Positions 33,463 through 41,746 of a stretch of 64,000 bases of DNA are shown here, one piece after another (position 1 is the stretch's first letter; each line of letters starts with the position of its first letter). The translations under genes and the position numbers were made by a program. Below the pieces are notes generated by a model. The model had not been told where the DNA came from. It ran no database searches and saw only the letters and a program-made list of their open reading frames with translations. The stretch is from Streptomyces noursei (GTDB lineage Bacteria > Actinomycetota > Actinomycetes > Streptomycetales > Streptomycetaceae): assembly GCF_001646665.1 (NCBI RefSeq), contig NZ_LWBU01000169.1:64468-128467 (forward strand), read 5' to 3'.

Positions 33463-36323
33463 ACAACTGGATCCACTCCTGGCGCGCCGCGGTGCGCATC
33501 GCCCGCCGTGACGCCTGGCGCTTCAAGGGCCGCAGCTTCCTCGTGCTGGCCATGATCGCGCTGCCGATCCTCGGTGTCAGCGCCGCCGACCTGACGCTGC
33601 GCACATCGGAGCTGTCCACCGAGGAACGGATGGCCCGTACGCTCGGTGCCGCCGACGCCCGGATCGTCGACCCCGACTACGGCGGGGTGCCGATCTTCCA
33701 GCACCCGGTGGAGGAGACCTCCACGCCGGTGGGCGACTACGAGAACAAGCCGTGGCCGGAGGGCCGTACGGATGTCACCAAGTCCTTCCCGGCCGGCTCC
33801 ACGGTCCTGACCGACTCCACCGGCATGGGGAAGGTCCGTACCGCGCACGGGATCCTCCAGACCGAGATCCGCGAGCTCAAGGCGGACGACCCGATGGCCC
33901 GGGGCATCCTGTCCCTCCAGGACGGCCGGTTCCCGCAGAAGGCCGACGAGGTCGCGGCGACCACGCATTTCCTGGAGTCCAGCGGACTCGGCATCGGCTC
34001 GACGGTGGCCGCGCGGGGACTCGACCGCGAGTACCGGATCGTCGGCTCCTACGAGCTGCCCAACGATCTGAAGGCCGACCAGCTCAACGCCCTTCCCGGG
34101 AGCTTCCTGGGCCCGCTGGGCAAGGCCCTCGACGCGGCCGGCATGTCCAGTGCGGGCACGTCCACCACGCACCTGCTGGCCCTTCCCCGCTCGGGGGGTT
34201 CGGACGGTTTCACGTGGAACATGGTCAAGGACGCCAACACCAAGGGCGTCATGGTGATGTCGCGGGCCGTCGCGCTCGACCCGCCGGCCGACTCCGACGT
34301 CCCGATGTTCCAGCAGGACGGCTGGGGCAACTACGGCAACAGCGCGGCTGCCGACGCCGCCGCGCTCGCGGCCGCCGGGACCGTCGTCGGCCTGGCCATG
34401 CTGGAGATCTGCCTGCTGGCCGGTCCCGCCTTCGCGGTCGGCGCCCGCCGCTCGCGGCGCCAGCTCGGGCTGGTCGGGGCCAATGGCGGCGACCGCCGGC
34501 ACATCCGGGCGATCGTCCTGGCCGGTGGCCTGGTGATCGGCGCCGTCGCCGCGGTGGTGGGCACCGTGCTCGGCCTGATCCTCGCCTTCGCGCTCCAGCC
34601 GGTGCTGGAGGAGTCCTTCGGCCAGCGCTTCGGCGCCTTCGACGTCCGGCCGCTGGAACTGCTCGGCATCGGTCTGCTCGCCGTGCTCACCGGTCTGCTG
34701 GCCGCCGTCGTGCCGGCCGTCACCGCGTCCCGCCAGACGGTGCTCGCCTCGCTCACCGGGCGGCGCGGAGTGCGCCGCAGCAACCGCGTCCTGCCCCTCG
34801 TGGGCCTGGCCGCCGTCCTCCTGGGCGGCGCGATCGCGCTGTACGGGTCGGTCGTCTCCGACCAGTTCATCATCGTGGCGGGCGGCAGTGCCCTCGCCGA
34901 GCTGGGTGTCGTCGCCATGACGCCCGCCCTGGTGGGCCTCTTCGGGCGCACCGGCCGCTGGCTGCCGCTCTCGCCGCGCCTGGCGCTGCGTGACGCGGTG
35001 CGCAACCGGGGGCGTACGGCTCCCGCGGTCGCGGCGGTGCTGGCCGCGGTGGCGGGCACGGTCGCCGTGGCCACGTACCAGGCGAGCGACGACGCCCAGC
35101 AGCGGGCGGCGTACGAGGCGCGACTGCCGCACGGCGCGGTCTCCGTCGTGGTCACCGAGGGCGGCGGCCGGGACGTCCCGGCGGTGAGCGACGCGGTGCA
35201 GAAGAACCTGCCCGTCGACGTGCGGGCCGATGTGAACCGGATCGTGGTGGGCAAGGCCACCTGCGAGATGTACGGGGACGCCGAGGGCTGCGGCCGTCAC
35301 GAGGTGGTCATCCCCGTGACCAACCAGTGCCCGCTGTGGGTCTACCAGCCCGACGGCTCGGACCCGTCGGACAAGTACACCAAGGCCGAACGCCGCAAGC
35401 TAGCCCAGGACTGGCGGTGCAAGGAGACGCCGAGCTCGGCGTACACCGAGAGCGGCCTGGTCGTCGCCGACGCCAAGCTCCTGAAGGTGCTCGAGATCAA
35501 GGACCCGGCGGCCGAGAAGGCGCTGGCCGAGGGCAAGGTCGTGACCTTCTCCCGCACCATGGTCGACGCCAAGGGCAAGCTGGGCATCAGGCTGATCACC
35601 GACATCGACAAGGCCGATGCGGCCATGGCCAAGGGTCAGGAACCGCCGGGCAGGATCGCCTCGTTCGACACGTACCAGGCGGCCTCGGGGACCGAGTCCT
35701 ACGGCTTGGCGGGCATCGTCCCGCCGGCCGCCGCCAAGGCGGCGGGGATCACGACCGTGCCGTTCGGTACGTACTTCTCGACCGACCGCATGCCGAGCAC
35801 GGAGCAGCGCCAGAAGCTCGACGACGAGCTGTCCAAGACGGGCGCCAATGCGGAACTGCATGTGGAGGAAGGATTCGTCAGCAAGAGCAGCATCGTGCTG
35901 CTGGCGCTGACCGTCTTCGCCGGTCTGATCACCATCGGCGCCGCCGGGATCGCCACCGGTCTCGCCCAGGCCGACGCGGAGGCCGACCTGAAGACGCTGG
36001 CCGCCGTCGGTGCCCCGCCGCGCGTGCGGCGGACGCTGAGCGGCTTCCAGTGCGGGGTGGTCGCCGTGATGGGCGTGCTGCTCGGATCGGCGGCGGGCGT
36101 CCTGCCGGCGATCGGGCTGCGGCTGACCGAACGGCGGCAGCAGATGAGCTGGTACGAGACGGCCCTGGACCTCGGCGGTCTGGCGGACATGCCGCACGTG
36201 CCGATCATCATCCCGTGGGCGACGCTGGCCGCCCTGCTGGTCGCCGTCCCGCTGGGCGCGGCGCTCCTGGCCGCCGCCGTCACCCGCTCGCGCGGAGCCC
36301 TGGCCCGCCGCGCGGCGACGTAA
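33459..36323 (+). CDS. ABC transporter permease, FtsX-like, large
   Basis: 954 residues, two FtsX-type halves. N-terminal TM (about 25-45), extracellular domain (about 46-290), TM segments around 300-325, 350-380 and 405-430, a second set at about 450-475 and 485-505 followed by TM about 525-545, a second extracellular domain (about 550-805), and last TM segments at about 810-835, 860-885 and 920-945. Such duplicated permeases work as homodimer-like exporters powered by a MacB-type ATPase. GTG start overlaps the ATPase stop (GTGA). Its coding sequence contains a parS-like 14-mer at 34207. A strong terminator follows. Confidence 0.94.
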   Translation: MNNWIHSWRAAVRIARRDAWRFKGRSFLVLAMIALPILGVSAADLTLRTSELSTEERMARTLGAADARIVDPDYGGVPIFQHPVEETSTPVGDYENKPWPEGRTDVTKSFPAGSTVLTDSTGMGKVRTAHGILQTEIRELKADDPMARGILSLQDGRFPQKADEVAATTHFLESSGLGIGSTVAARGLDREYRIVGSYELPNDLKADQLNALPGSFLGPLGKALDAAGMSSAGTSTTHLLALPRSGGSDGFTWNMVKDANTKGVMVMSRAVALDPPADSDVPMFQQDGWGNYGNSAAADAAALAAAGTVVGLAMLEICLLAGPAFAVGARRSRRQLGLVGANGGDRRHIRAIVLAGGLVIGAVAAVVGTVLGLILAFALQPVLEESFGQRFGAFDVRPLELLGIGLLAVLTGLLAAVVPAVTASRQTVLASLTGRRGVRRSNRVLPLVGLAAVLLGGAIALYGSVVSDQFIIVAGGSALAELGVVAMTPALVGLFGRTGRWLPLSPRLALRDAVRNRGRTAPAVAAVLAAVAGTVAVATYQASDDAQQRAAYEARLPHGAVSVVVTEGGGRDVPAVSDAVQKNLPVDVRADVNRIVVGKATCEMYGDAEGCGRHEVVIPVTNQCPLWVYQPDGSDPSDKYTKAERRKLAQDWRCKETPSSAYTESGLVVADAKLLKVLEIKDPAAEKALAEGKVVTFSRTMVDAKGKLGIRLITDIDKADAAMAKGQEPPGRIASFDTYQAASGTESYGLAGIVPPAAAKAAGITTVPFGTYFSTDRMPSTEQRQKLDDELSKTGANAELHVEEGFVSKSSIVLLALTVFAGLITIGAAGIATGLAQADAEADLKTLAAVGAPPRVRRTLSGFQCGVVAVMGVLLGSAAGVLPAIGLRLTERRQQMSWYETALDLGGLADMPHVPIIIPWATLAALLVAVPLGAALLAAAVTRSRGALARRAAT
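34207..34220. other. Possible ParB-binding parS-like site (one mismatch)
   Basis: GTTTCACGTGGAAC differs by one base from the parS palindrome GTTTCACGTGAAAC. It lies inside the permease gene and reads through as Gly-Phe-Thr-Trp-Asn. Could be chance, but the perfect site 5 kb away makes it worth noting. Confidence 0.4.
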
Positions 36324-36345
36324 CGGGCGCCGTCCCGGGCGGTTG

Positions 36346-36384
36346 TGCCCCCGTACGAGGGTGGATCACCCTCGTACGGGGGCA
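36346..36384 (+). terminator. Hairpin terminator after the ABC exporter
   Basis: Perfect 18-bp stem TGCCCCCGTACGAGGGTG / CACCCTCGTACGGGGGCA with a 3-nt loop, 22 bp after the permease stop. The strongest hairpin in the window. Confidence 0.92.
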
Positions 36385-36423
36385 GACCGTGTGATGACGC
36401 ACCCGTGCGAGAGAATGGCTGGC

Positions 36424-36963
36424 ATGGAGATGCCGAGGAATGAACGGTCGCACGAGAACCCTCAGATCCTGGTCGTGGGCCAGGACGGCATGGCGCTCGG
36501 CGGCAGTGACGGTGACGACGAGTCGCGCGAGGTCCCGGTGACGGAGATGGTCGAACAGCCCGCCAAGGTCATGCGCATCGGCAGCATGATCAAGCAGCTT
36601 CTGGAAGAAGTCCGCGCGGCACCTCTCGACGAGGCCAGCCGGGTCCGCCTGAAGGACATCCACGCCAGCTCGGTGAAGGAGCTGGAGGACGGTCTGGCCC
36701 CGGAGCTGGTGGAGGAACTCGAGCGTCTCTCCCTGCCGTTCACCGACGAGGCGATCCCCTCCGAGGCGGAACTGCGCATCGCGCAGGCCCAGTTGGTGGG
36801 CTGGCTGGAGGGTCTGTTCCACGGCATCCAGACGGCGCTGTTCGCCCAGCAGATGGCGGCTCGTGCCCAACTGGAGCAGATGCGCCGGGCGTTGCCTCCG
36901 GGCGCGCCGACCGACGACGAGGACGGCGGCCACGGCGCGATCCGTTCCGGCCCCTACCTGTAG
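36424..36963 (+). CDS. bpa: Bacterial proteasome activator
   Basis: 179-residue, mainly helical protein (DUF2587 family) that forms a ring and opens the 20S proteasome gate without ATP, delivering unfolded proteins. Signature stretches: NPQILVVGQDGMALGG (about 11-27), VTEMVEQPAKVMRIGSMIKQ (about 39-58), RVRLKDIHASSVKELEDGLAPELV and LVGWLEGLFHGIQTALFAQQM. The C-terminus ends GPYL, close to the GQYL gate-docking tail of the mycobacterial protein. ATG at 36424 matches the family length; ATG at 36415 is in frame three codons upstream. Neighbours do not encode proteasome parts. Its own terminator begins right after the stop. Confidence 0.94.
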   Translation: MEMPRNERSHENPQILVVGQDGMALGGSDGDDESREVPVTEMVEQPAKVMRIGSMIKQLLEEVRAAPLDEASRVRLKDIHASSVKELEDGLAPELVEELERLSLPFTDEAIPSEAELRIAQAQLVGWLEGLFHGIQTALFAQQMAARAQLEQMRRALPPGAPTDDEDGGHGAIRSGPYL

Positions 36964-37062
36964 ACACGCCCTGTAGGGCAGGGCGTGCAGGACACGGCCG
37001 GTGGGACACGCCCTGTGGGACACGCCCTGCCGGACACGGCCTGTGGGGCAGGCGGCACCGGC
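36964..37062 (+). repeat. Repeated GACACGCCCTGT units with a terminator hairpin
   Basis: About five imperfect copies of GGGACACGCCCTGT/GGACACGGCC-type units after bpa. The first forms a hairpin CACGCCCTG / CAGGGCGTG (36965-36973 and 36979-36987), directly after the stop codon, probably the bpa terminator. Confidence 0.65.
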
Positions 37063-37105
37063 GACCGGCCGGTACCGGCCCTGCGGCGGCCTGGAGCATC
37101 CAGCG

Positions 37106-37140
37106 CGAGGCCCGGCACACGACGCGTGTGCCGGGCCTCG
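37106..37140. terminator. Bidirectional hairpin terminator between bpa and the quinone oxidoreductase
   Basis: Perfect 15-bp stem CGAGGCCCGGCACAC / GTGTGCCGGGCCTCG with a 5-nt loop between convergent genes. Confidence 0.88.
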
Positions 37141-37199
37141 CCGCTGCGTGGGGGCCGGTCGGCTTCAGCAGCCGGTCGGCGCCGCGCGGGCACTGGCCG

Positions 37200-38186
37200 T
37201 CAGGCGGCCGGTGTGGTGAGCAGCACCTTGCCCACGTGGGAGCTGTCCTCCAGCGTGCGGTGGGCCTCCGGCGCCTCCGGCATGGGGTAGGCGCGGTCCA
37301 CGACGGGGCGGACGCTGCCCGCTCCGACCAGCGGCCAGACGTGTTCACGGACGGCCGCGATGATCGCGGTCTTCTCGTCCAGCGGCCGCTTCCGCAGCGA
37401 CGTCGCCGTCACCGCCGCGCGCTTGTTCAGCAGGGCGCCGAGGTCGAGTTCGGCCTTCCGCCCACCCTGGAGGCCGATCACCGCGAGCCGCCCGTTCACC
37501 GCGAGCGCCTTCACGTTCCGCTCCAGGTACTTCGCGCCCATGATGTCGAGGATGACGTCCGCGCCCGCCCCGTCCGTCGCCTTGTGCAGCTCCTCGACGA
37601 AGTCCTGCTGGCGGTAGTCGATCAGGATGTCGGCCCCCAGCTCGGCACAGCGCGCCAGCTTCTCCGGGCCGCCCGCCGTCACGGCGACCCGCGCGCCCAC
37701 CGCCTTGGCGAGCTGGACCGCCATCGTGCCGATGCCGCTGGCGCCGCCGTGGACCAGCAGCGTCTCCCCCGGACGCAGGTTCGCCACCATGAACACGTTC
37801 GACCAGACCGTGGCGGTCACCTCGGGCAGCGCCGCCGCCGTCACCAGGTCCACGCCGTCCGGCACGGGCAGCAGCTGCCCCACCGGTACGGCGACCTTCT
37901 CCGCGTAACCGCCGCCCGCCAGCAGCGCGCACACCTCGTCGCCGACGGCCCAGCCGGCCACCCCGGGCCCGAGCGCCGCGATACGACCGGAGCATTCGAG
38001 ACCGGGGTAGGGGGAGGCGCCGGGCGGGGGGTTGTAGAAGCCCTGCCGTTGCAGGAGATCGGCACGGTTGACGGCGCTCGCCGCCACCTCGACGAGGACC
38101 TCGCCCTCGCCGGGCACGGGGTCGGGCACCTCGGCCCACACAAGAGCCTCGGGACCACCGGGTTCGGGAATCGTGATCGCATGCAT
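37200..38186 (-). CDS. NAD(P)H-quinone oxidoreductase (MDR, PIG3-like)
   Basis: 328-residue zinc-free medium-chain dehydrogenase/reductase. GroES-like domain (about 10-120, with NRADLLQRQGFYNPPPG typical of the PIG3/TP53I3 group) and Rossmann domain with nucleotide loop VHGGASGIGTMAVQLAKA (about 143-160). No zinc-binding cysteine set. Members reduce quinones using NADPH in the cytosol. It starts 10 bp after the potassium-channel stop and is therefore probably the last gene of a mobA-moeA-channel-oxidoreductase transcript. ATG start. Confidence 0.94.
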   Translation of the reverse strand: MHAITIPEPGGPEALVWAEVPDPVPGEGEVLVEVAASAVNRADLLQRQGFYNPPPGASPYPGLECSGRIAALGPGVAGWAVGDEVCALLAGGGYAEKVAVPVGQLLPVPDGVDLVTAAALPEVTATVWSNVFMVANLRPGETLLVHGGASGIGTMAVQLAKAVGARVAVTAGGPEKLARCAELGADILIDYRQQDFVEELHKATDGAGADVILDIMGAKYLERNVKALAVNGRLAVIGLQGGRKAELDLGALLNKRAAVTATSLRKRPLDEKTAIIAAVREHVWPLVGAGSVRPVVDRAYPMPEAPEAHRTLEDSSHVGKVLLTTPAA

Positions 38187-38196
38187 GGCCGCGAGG

Positions 38197-39279
38197 CTAC
38201 TCCGGGGGCGTCCTCAGCGGCGGCACACTGCGCGCCCGTACGATCGTGATGACCCGGTCGGTCAGCTGCAACGGGCTCGCCGACGGGTCGTCGTACCCGA
38301 GCAGCCGGTGACCGCGCAGGACACTGATCACCAGGTCGTCCGTCTCCCGTACGTTCTTGCCGACCTCGGCCTTTATGACCGGGCGTTCGACGAGGTCGAG
38401 GCCGCTGCCCTGCTGGATCAGGTCCTCCATCACCGTGCCCGCGCTCGGACTCAGCACGGACAGGCCCAGCAGCCGGCCGGCGGCGCTGGCACTGGTGATC
38501 ACTGCGTCGGCGCCGGACTGGCGCAACAGCGGCGCGTTCTCCTCCTCCCGCACCGCCGCGACGATCTTCGCGCCGCGGTTGAGCTGGCGGGCGGTGAGGG
38601 TGACCAGGACGGCGGTGTCGTCGCGCTGGGTCGCGATGACGATCTGCCGTGCGCGCTGCACCTCGGCGCGCAGCAGGACGTCACTGCGGGTCGCGTCGCC
38701 GATGACGCCCGTGAACCCGTCCGCGTTGGCCGTCTCGACGACCTTGCTGCTCGGGTCGACGATGACGATCTGGTCCTTCTTCAGACCGGTGGCGCACAGC
38801 GTCTGGATCGCCGACCGACCCTTGGTGCCGAAGCCGATGATGACGGTGTGGTCGCGCAAGGTGGACCTCCAGCGCTTGAGCCGCCACTCCTCGCGGGTCC
38901 GTTGGGTGAGGACTTCGAGAGTGGTACCGACCAGGATGATCAGGAACAGCACGCGCAGCGGGGTCACCAGCAGCACGTTCACCAGGCGCGCGCTGTCGCT
39001 GTGCGGAACGATGTCGCCGTAGCCCGTCGTCGACAGAGTCACGGTCGCGTAGTAGATGGCGTCGAGAAGGTCGACCGACTCGTCGGCGTTGTCGTGGTAG
39101 CCACCGCGGTCGAGATAGACGATGGCGACGGTGAGGAGAAGCACGGCCAGGGCCATCAACAGCCGTGCGCCCACCTGCCGCAGCGGCCGCTGGATGATGG
39201 GGTTCGGGAGCCGGATCTGCCCGCCGACGAGATGCTCCTCGGCGCCGCGGGCCATCACGTCCTGGCCTGGAAGTTTCAC
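38197..39279 (-). CDS. Two-TM potassium channel with TrkA (RCK) domain
   Basis: 360 residues. TM1 (about 38-57), pore helix and selectivity filter STTGYGD (about 83-89), TM2 (about 100-122), then an RCK N-domain with Rossmann motif VIIGFGTKG (about 141-149) and an RCK C-domain (about 260-345). This is a ligand-gated K+ channel of the MthK/Kch class, with the gating ring inside the cell. I place the start at GTG 39279, because GTGA overlaps the moeA stop and GAGAGG lies 8-9 bp upstream; a GTG at 39288 and an ATG at 39255 are alternatives. The start codon lies within a perfect parS palindrome. Confidence 0.93.
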   Translation of the reverse strand: MKLPGQDVMARGAEEHLVGGQIRLPNPIIQRPLRQVGARLLMALAVLLLTVAIVYLDRGGYHDNADESVDLLDAIYYATVTLSTTGYGDIVPHSDSARLVNVLLVTPLRVLFLIILVGTTLEVLTQRTREEWRLKRWRSTLRDHTVIIGFGTKGRSAIQTLCATGLKKDQIVIVDPSSKVVETANADGFTGVIGDATRSDVLLRAEVQRARQIVIATQRDDTAVLVTLTARQLNRGAKIVAAVREEENAPLLRQSGADAVITSASAAGRLLGLSVLSPSAGTVMEDLIQQGSGLDLVERPVIKAEVGKNVRETDDLVISVLRGHRLLGYDDPSASPLQLTDRVITIVRARSVPPLRTPPE

Positions 39280-39286
39280 GTGAAAC
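39273..39286. other. parS: parS: ParB-binding centromere-like site
   Basis: GTTTCACGTGAAAC is the perfect 14-bp palindrome of bacterial parS and of Streptomyces sites, which cluster around oriC. It straddles the moeA stop and the potassium-channel start. By chance a given 14-mer would not be expected in 64 kb. Confidence 0.88.
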
Positions 39287-40673
39287 ACCTCTCGGTGGTC
39301 GCCGCCCAGGGCAGATCGAGGATTTCCAGTACGTCACCGGCTCGGGCGCCGCCCGGCGGCACGACCGCGAGCCCGTCCGCCGCGGCGATGCCGCGCAGCA
39401 TGGCCGGGCCGTTGTAGTGCAAAGGTACGACGAGCGGTGCGCCGGAGGCCGATGCTCCGGAGCCCCGTGCACGGCCGGTCGGGTGTCCGGTGGAGCCGTG
39501 TGCGGTGGAGCCGTGTCCGGCGGCGGTGTGTCCGGCGGCGGTGTGTCCGGCGGCATGTCCGGTGGCGCTGGTGACCGGCACCAGCCGGGTGTCGTGGGGG
39601 TGGCCGTGCACCGCGTCGCGGACGGCCGCCCGGCGCGCCTGTGGGTCGCGGCGGCCGGCCAGCCCGCGGAGCAGCGGCTCGGCCAGGGTGAGCAGGCCCG
39701 AGACGGCCGCGAGCGGATTGCCGGGGAGCCCCACGAGGTACGAGGCCGGGGTGAGCCGGGCGAGCAGCATCGGGTGGCCGGGGCGGACCTTCACCCCGTC
39801 GACCAGCAGTTCGGCGCCCGCCTTGTGCAGGACGGGGTGCACATGGTCGACGGGTCCCGCGGCTGTCCCGCCGGTGGTGATCACCACGTCCGCCCGGGTA
39901 CCGCTCACCGCCGTGTACAGCGCGTCGGCGTCGTCCCTGATACGGCGGGTCACGGTCACGTCGGCGCCGAGCGCGCGCAGCCAGGGTGCGAGCATCGGGC
40001 CGAGGGCGTCGCGGATGAGCCCGTCGTGCGGGAGTCCGGAGGTGAGGAGTTCGTCGCCGAGCACGAGGACCTCGACGCGCGGGCGTTCGACGATGTGCAG
40101 CTCGTCGTATCCGGCAGCGGCGGCGAGGCCGAGGACGGCTGGGGTGACGGGGGTGGCGGCGGGCAGCAGGTGGTCGCCCGAGCGGCACTCCTGTCCGCGC
40201 GGCCGGATGTCCTGCCCGTGCGTCACGTCCCGCTGGGCGTGCAGTTGACCGCCGGAGTCGGTCCGGGAGTGCTCGCTGCGGATCACCGCGGTGGCACCGG
40301 GCGGTACCCGGGCCCCGGTGGCGATCCGTACCGCCTCGCCGTCGGGGAGCGGTGCGGTCCGCGCGTGCCCGGCCAGGACGGAGCCACCTTCCCCGACGCG
40401 CCAGGGGCCGGGGCCGGCGACGGCCCACCCGTCCATGGCCGAGGTGTCGAAGGACGGCAGGTCGGTGAGCGCCGCGAGCGGCTGGGCGAGGACACCGCCC
40501 AGCGCCTGGTCGAGGGGGACCCGCCGCGTCGGGGCGGGGCGTGCGGTGCCCAGGCGGGCGGCGACGGACCGGGCCTCGGCCCAGGGCGTGGCCCGGTGCC
40601 GCTCCGGCTTCCGGGCCGGTGGCCCCACCAGGGCGAGCGCTTCGTCGACGCCGTCGACTTCCGGGTCGGTCAT
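39276..40673 (-). CDS. moeA: Molybdopterin molybdenumtransferase
   Basis: 465 residues. Inserts molybdate into adenylylated molybdopterin in molybdenum-cofactor synthesis. Family blocks: FDTSAMDGWAV (about 76-86), IRPRGQECRSGDHLLPA, LVLGDELLTSG, VVITTGGTAAGPVDHV and GLPGNPLAAVSGLL. The catalytic-loop serine of the usual GG.S.G motif is Ala here. Residues about 370-411 are a His/Gly/Ala/Thr-rich repeat insert (HTAAG units) between domains III and IV, coded by 39441-39566, not part of the normal family. Starts at ATG 40673 overlapping the mobA-like stop (ATGA) and ends in a GTGA overlap with the channel gene. Confidence 0.92.
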   Translation of the reverse strand: MTDPEVDGVDEALALVGPPARKPERHRATPWAEARSVAARLGTARPAPTRRVPLDQALGGVLAQPLAALTDLPSFDTSAMDGWAVAGPGPWRVGEGGSVLAGHARTAPLPDGEAVRIATGARVPPGATAVIRSEHSRTDSGGQLHAQRDVTHGQDIRPRGQECRSGDHLLPAATPVTPAVLGLAAAAGYDELHIVERPRVEVLVLGDELLTSGLPHDGLIRDALGPMLAPWLRALGADVTVTRRIRDDADALYTAVSGTRADVVITTGGTAAGPVDHVHPVLHKAGAELLVDGVKVRPGHPMLLARLTPASYLVGLPGNPLAAVSGLLTLAEPLLRGLAGRRDPQARRAAVRDAVHGHPHDTRLVPVTSATGHAAGHTAAGHTAAGHGSTAHGSTGHPTGRARGSGASASGAPLVVPLHYNGPAMLRGIAAADGLAVVPPGGARAGDVLEILDLPWAATTERCFT

Positions 40674-41644
40674 CTCTCGCCGGTCCCGCTCTCGGTTCCG
40701 GTGCCGCTCCCGGGGCCAGTGCCGGTCGAGGGGCCGGTGCCGGTCGCGGGGCCGCTGCCGGTCGAGGGGCCGCTGCCGGTCGCGGAGCTGGGGGCGCCGT
40801 CCGCCTCGGCGGCCCAGCGGTCGGCGAGGGCCGACGCCCGGCGCGCGGCTTCGGCCACCGCCCGCGAGACGGCCTCGGGGCCGTCCCCGGCCGCCTTGGC
40901 GGCCGCGTACCCGACCAGGAAGGTGGTGAGCGGCGCGGCCGGCCGGGCGACGCCGTGCGCGGCGTCCCGGGCGAGGTCGAGCAGGACGCCGGTGTCGACG
41001 TCCAGGTCGATGCCGAGCTCGGCCTTGACTGCGGTGATCCATTCGTCCAGCACGTTCCCATGCTCCCTGATCGTGGCCCGGGCGGCGGCGATGTCCTCCC
41101 AGGTGTCGCAGTCGAAGGAGGCGAGGGGGGCGGCCGGGATCCGCAGGAGGCGCAGCTCCTGCACGAGCAGGCGCAGCGGCAGTCCGGTCAGGTTGCCGTG
41201 TTCCGCCGCCAGGAGGGCGAGTTCGCGCCGCAGCGGCTCGGTGCGGTACGCGGCGACGAGCGGCTGGTCCCGTCCGTCGGCGTCCACGGACAGGACGCCC
41301 TCGGCGTCCCCGGCCGTCAGCGCGTCGGCCAACTGCCGGACGCCGCCGTCCTGGAGAAACGGCAGGTCGCCGCCGAGGACGACCACCGTGTCGGCCTCCA
41401 CGTGCCGCACACCGGCCGCCAGCGCGGCCAGCGGCCCGCCGCCCGGCGGCTCCTCGCGCGCCCACACCACGGGACGCGCGGTGGCGCGGCGTCCGCCCAC
41501 GACGACGGCCCGTCCGGCGTCCGGGCAGGCCCCGAGCACGCGATCGAGCAGGGTCCTCCCGCCGATGCTCACGCCCGGCTTGTCCACGCCACCGAGCCGC
41601 CTGGCGGCACCCCCGGCGAGTACGACGACGTCAAATGGGCTCAC
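40670..41644 (-). CDS. MobA-like nucleotidyltransferase fused to a DUF6457-like domain
   Basis: 324 residues. N-terminal NTP-transferase domain (about 1-195) with VVLAGGAARRLGGVDKP (about 7-23) and VVLGGDLPFL (about 88-97), the GTP-binding and metal-binding motifs of MobA, which attaches GMP to molybdopterin. A second helical domain (about 198-260, VLDEWITAVKAELGIDLDVD in shorthand) matches what I recall as DUF6457, often fused in Streptomyces. The last 45 residues are Ser/Gly/Thr/Pro repeats (GTGPSTG), coded by short DNA repeats. GTG start. Upstream by about 100 bp is BCKDH set 2; downstream it overlaps moeA, so cofactor synthesis genes are coupled. Confidence 0.88.
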   Translation of the reverse strand: MSPFDVVVLAGGAARRLGGVDKPGVSIGGRTLLDRVLGACPDAGRAVVVGGRRATARPVVWAREEPPGGGPLAALAAGVRHVEADTVVVLGGDLPFLQDGGVRQLADALTAGDAEGVLSVDADGRDQPLVAAYRTEPLRRELALLAAEHGNLTGLPLRLLVQELRLLRIPAAPLASFDCDTWEDIAAARATIREHGNVLDEWITAVKAELGIDLDVDTGVLLDLARDAAHGVARPAAPLTTFLVGYAAAKAAGDGPEAVSRAVAEAARRASALADRWAAEADGAPSSATGSGPSTGSGPATGTGPSTGTGPGSGTGTESGTGER

Positions 41645-41746
41645 GGCACCAGTATCCCCAGGGGTGCGCGTGCGCCCACCCCCGGGGCTGCCGGGGCCGG
41701 GGACGCGCCGCCCCCGGCCCTCATGCGGTCACAGGAACCACAGGTG

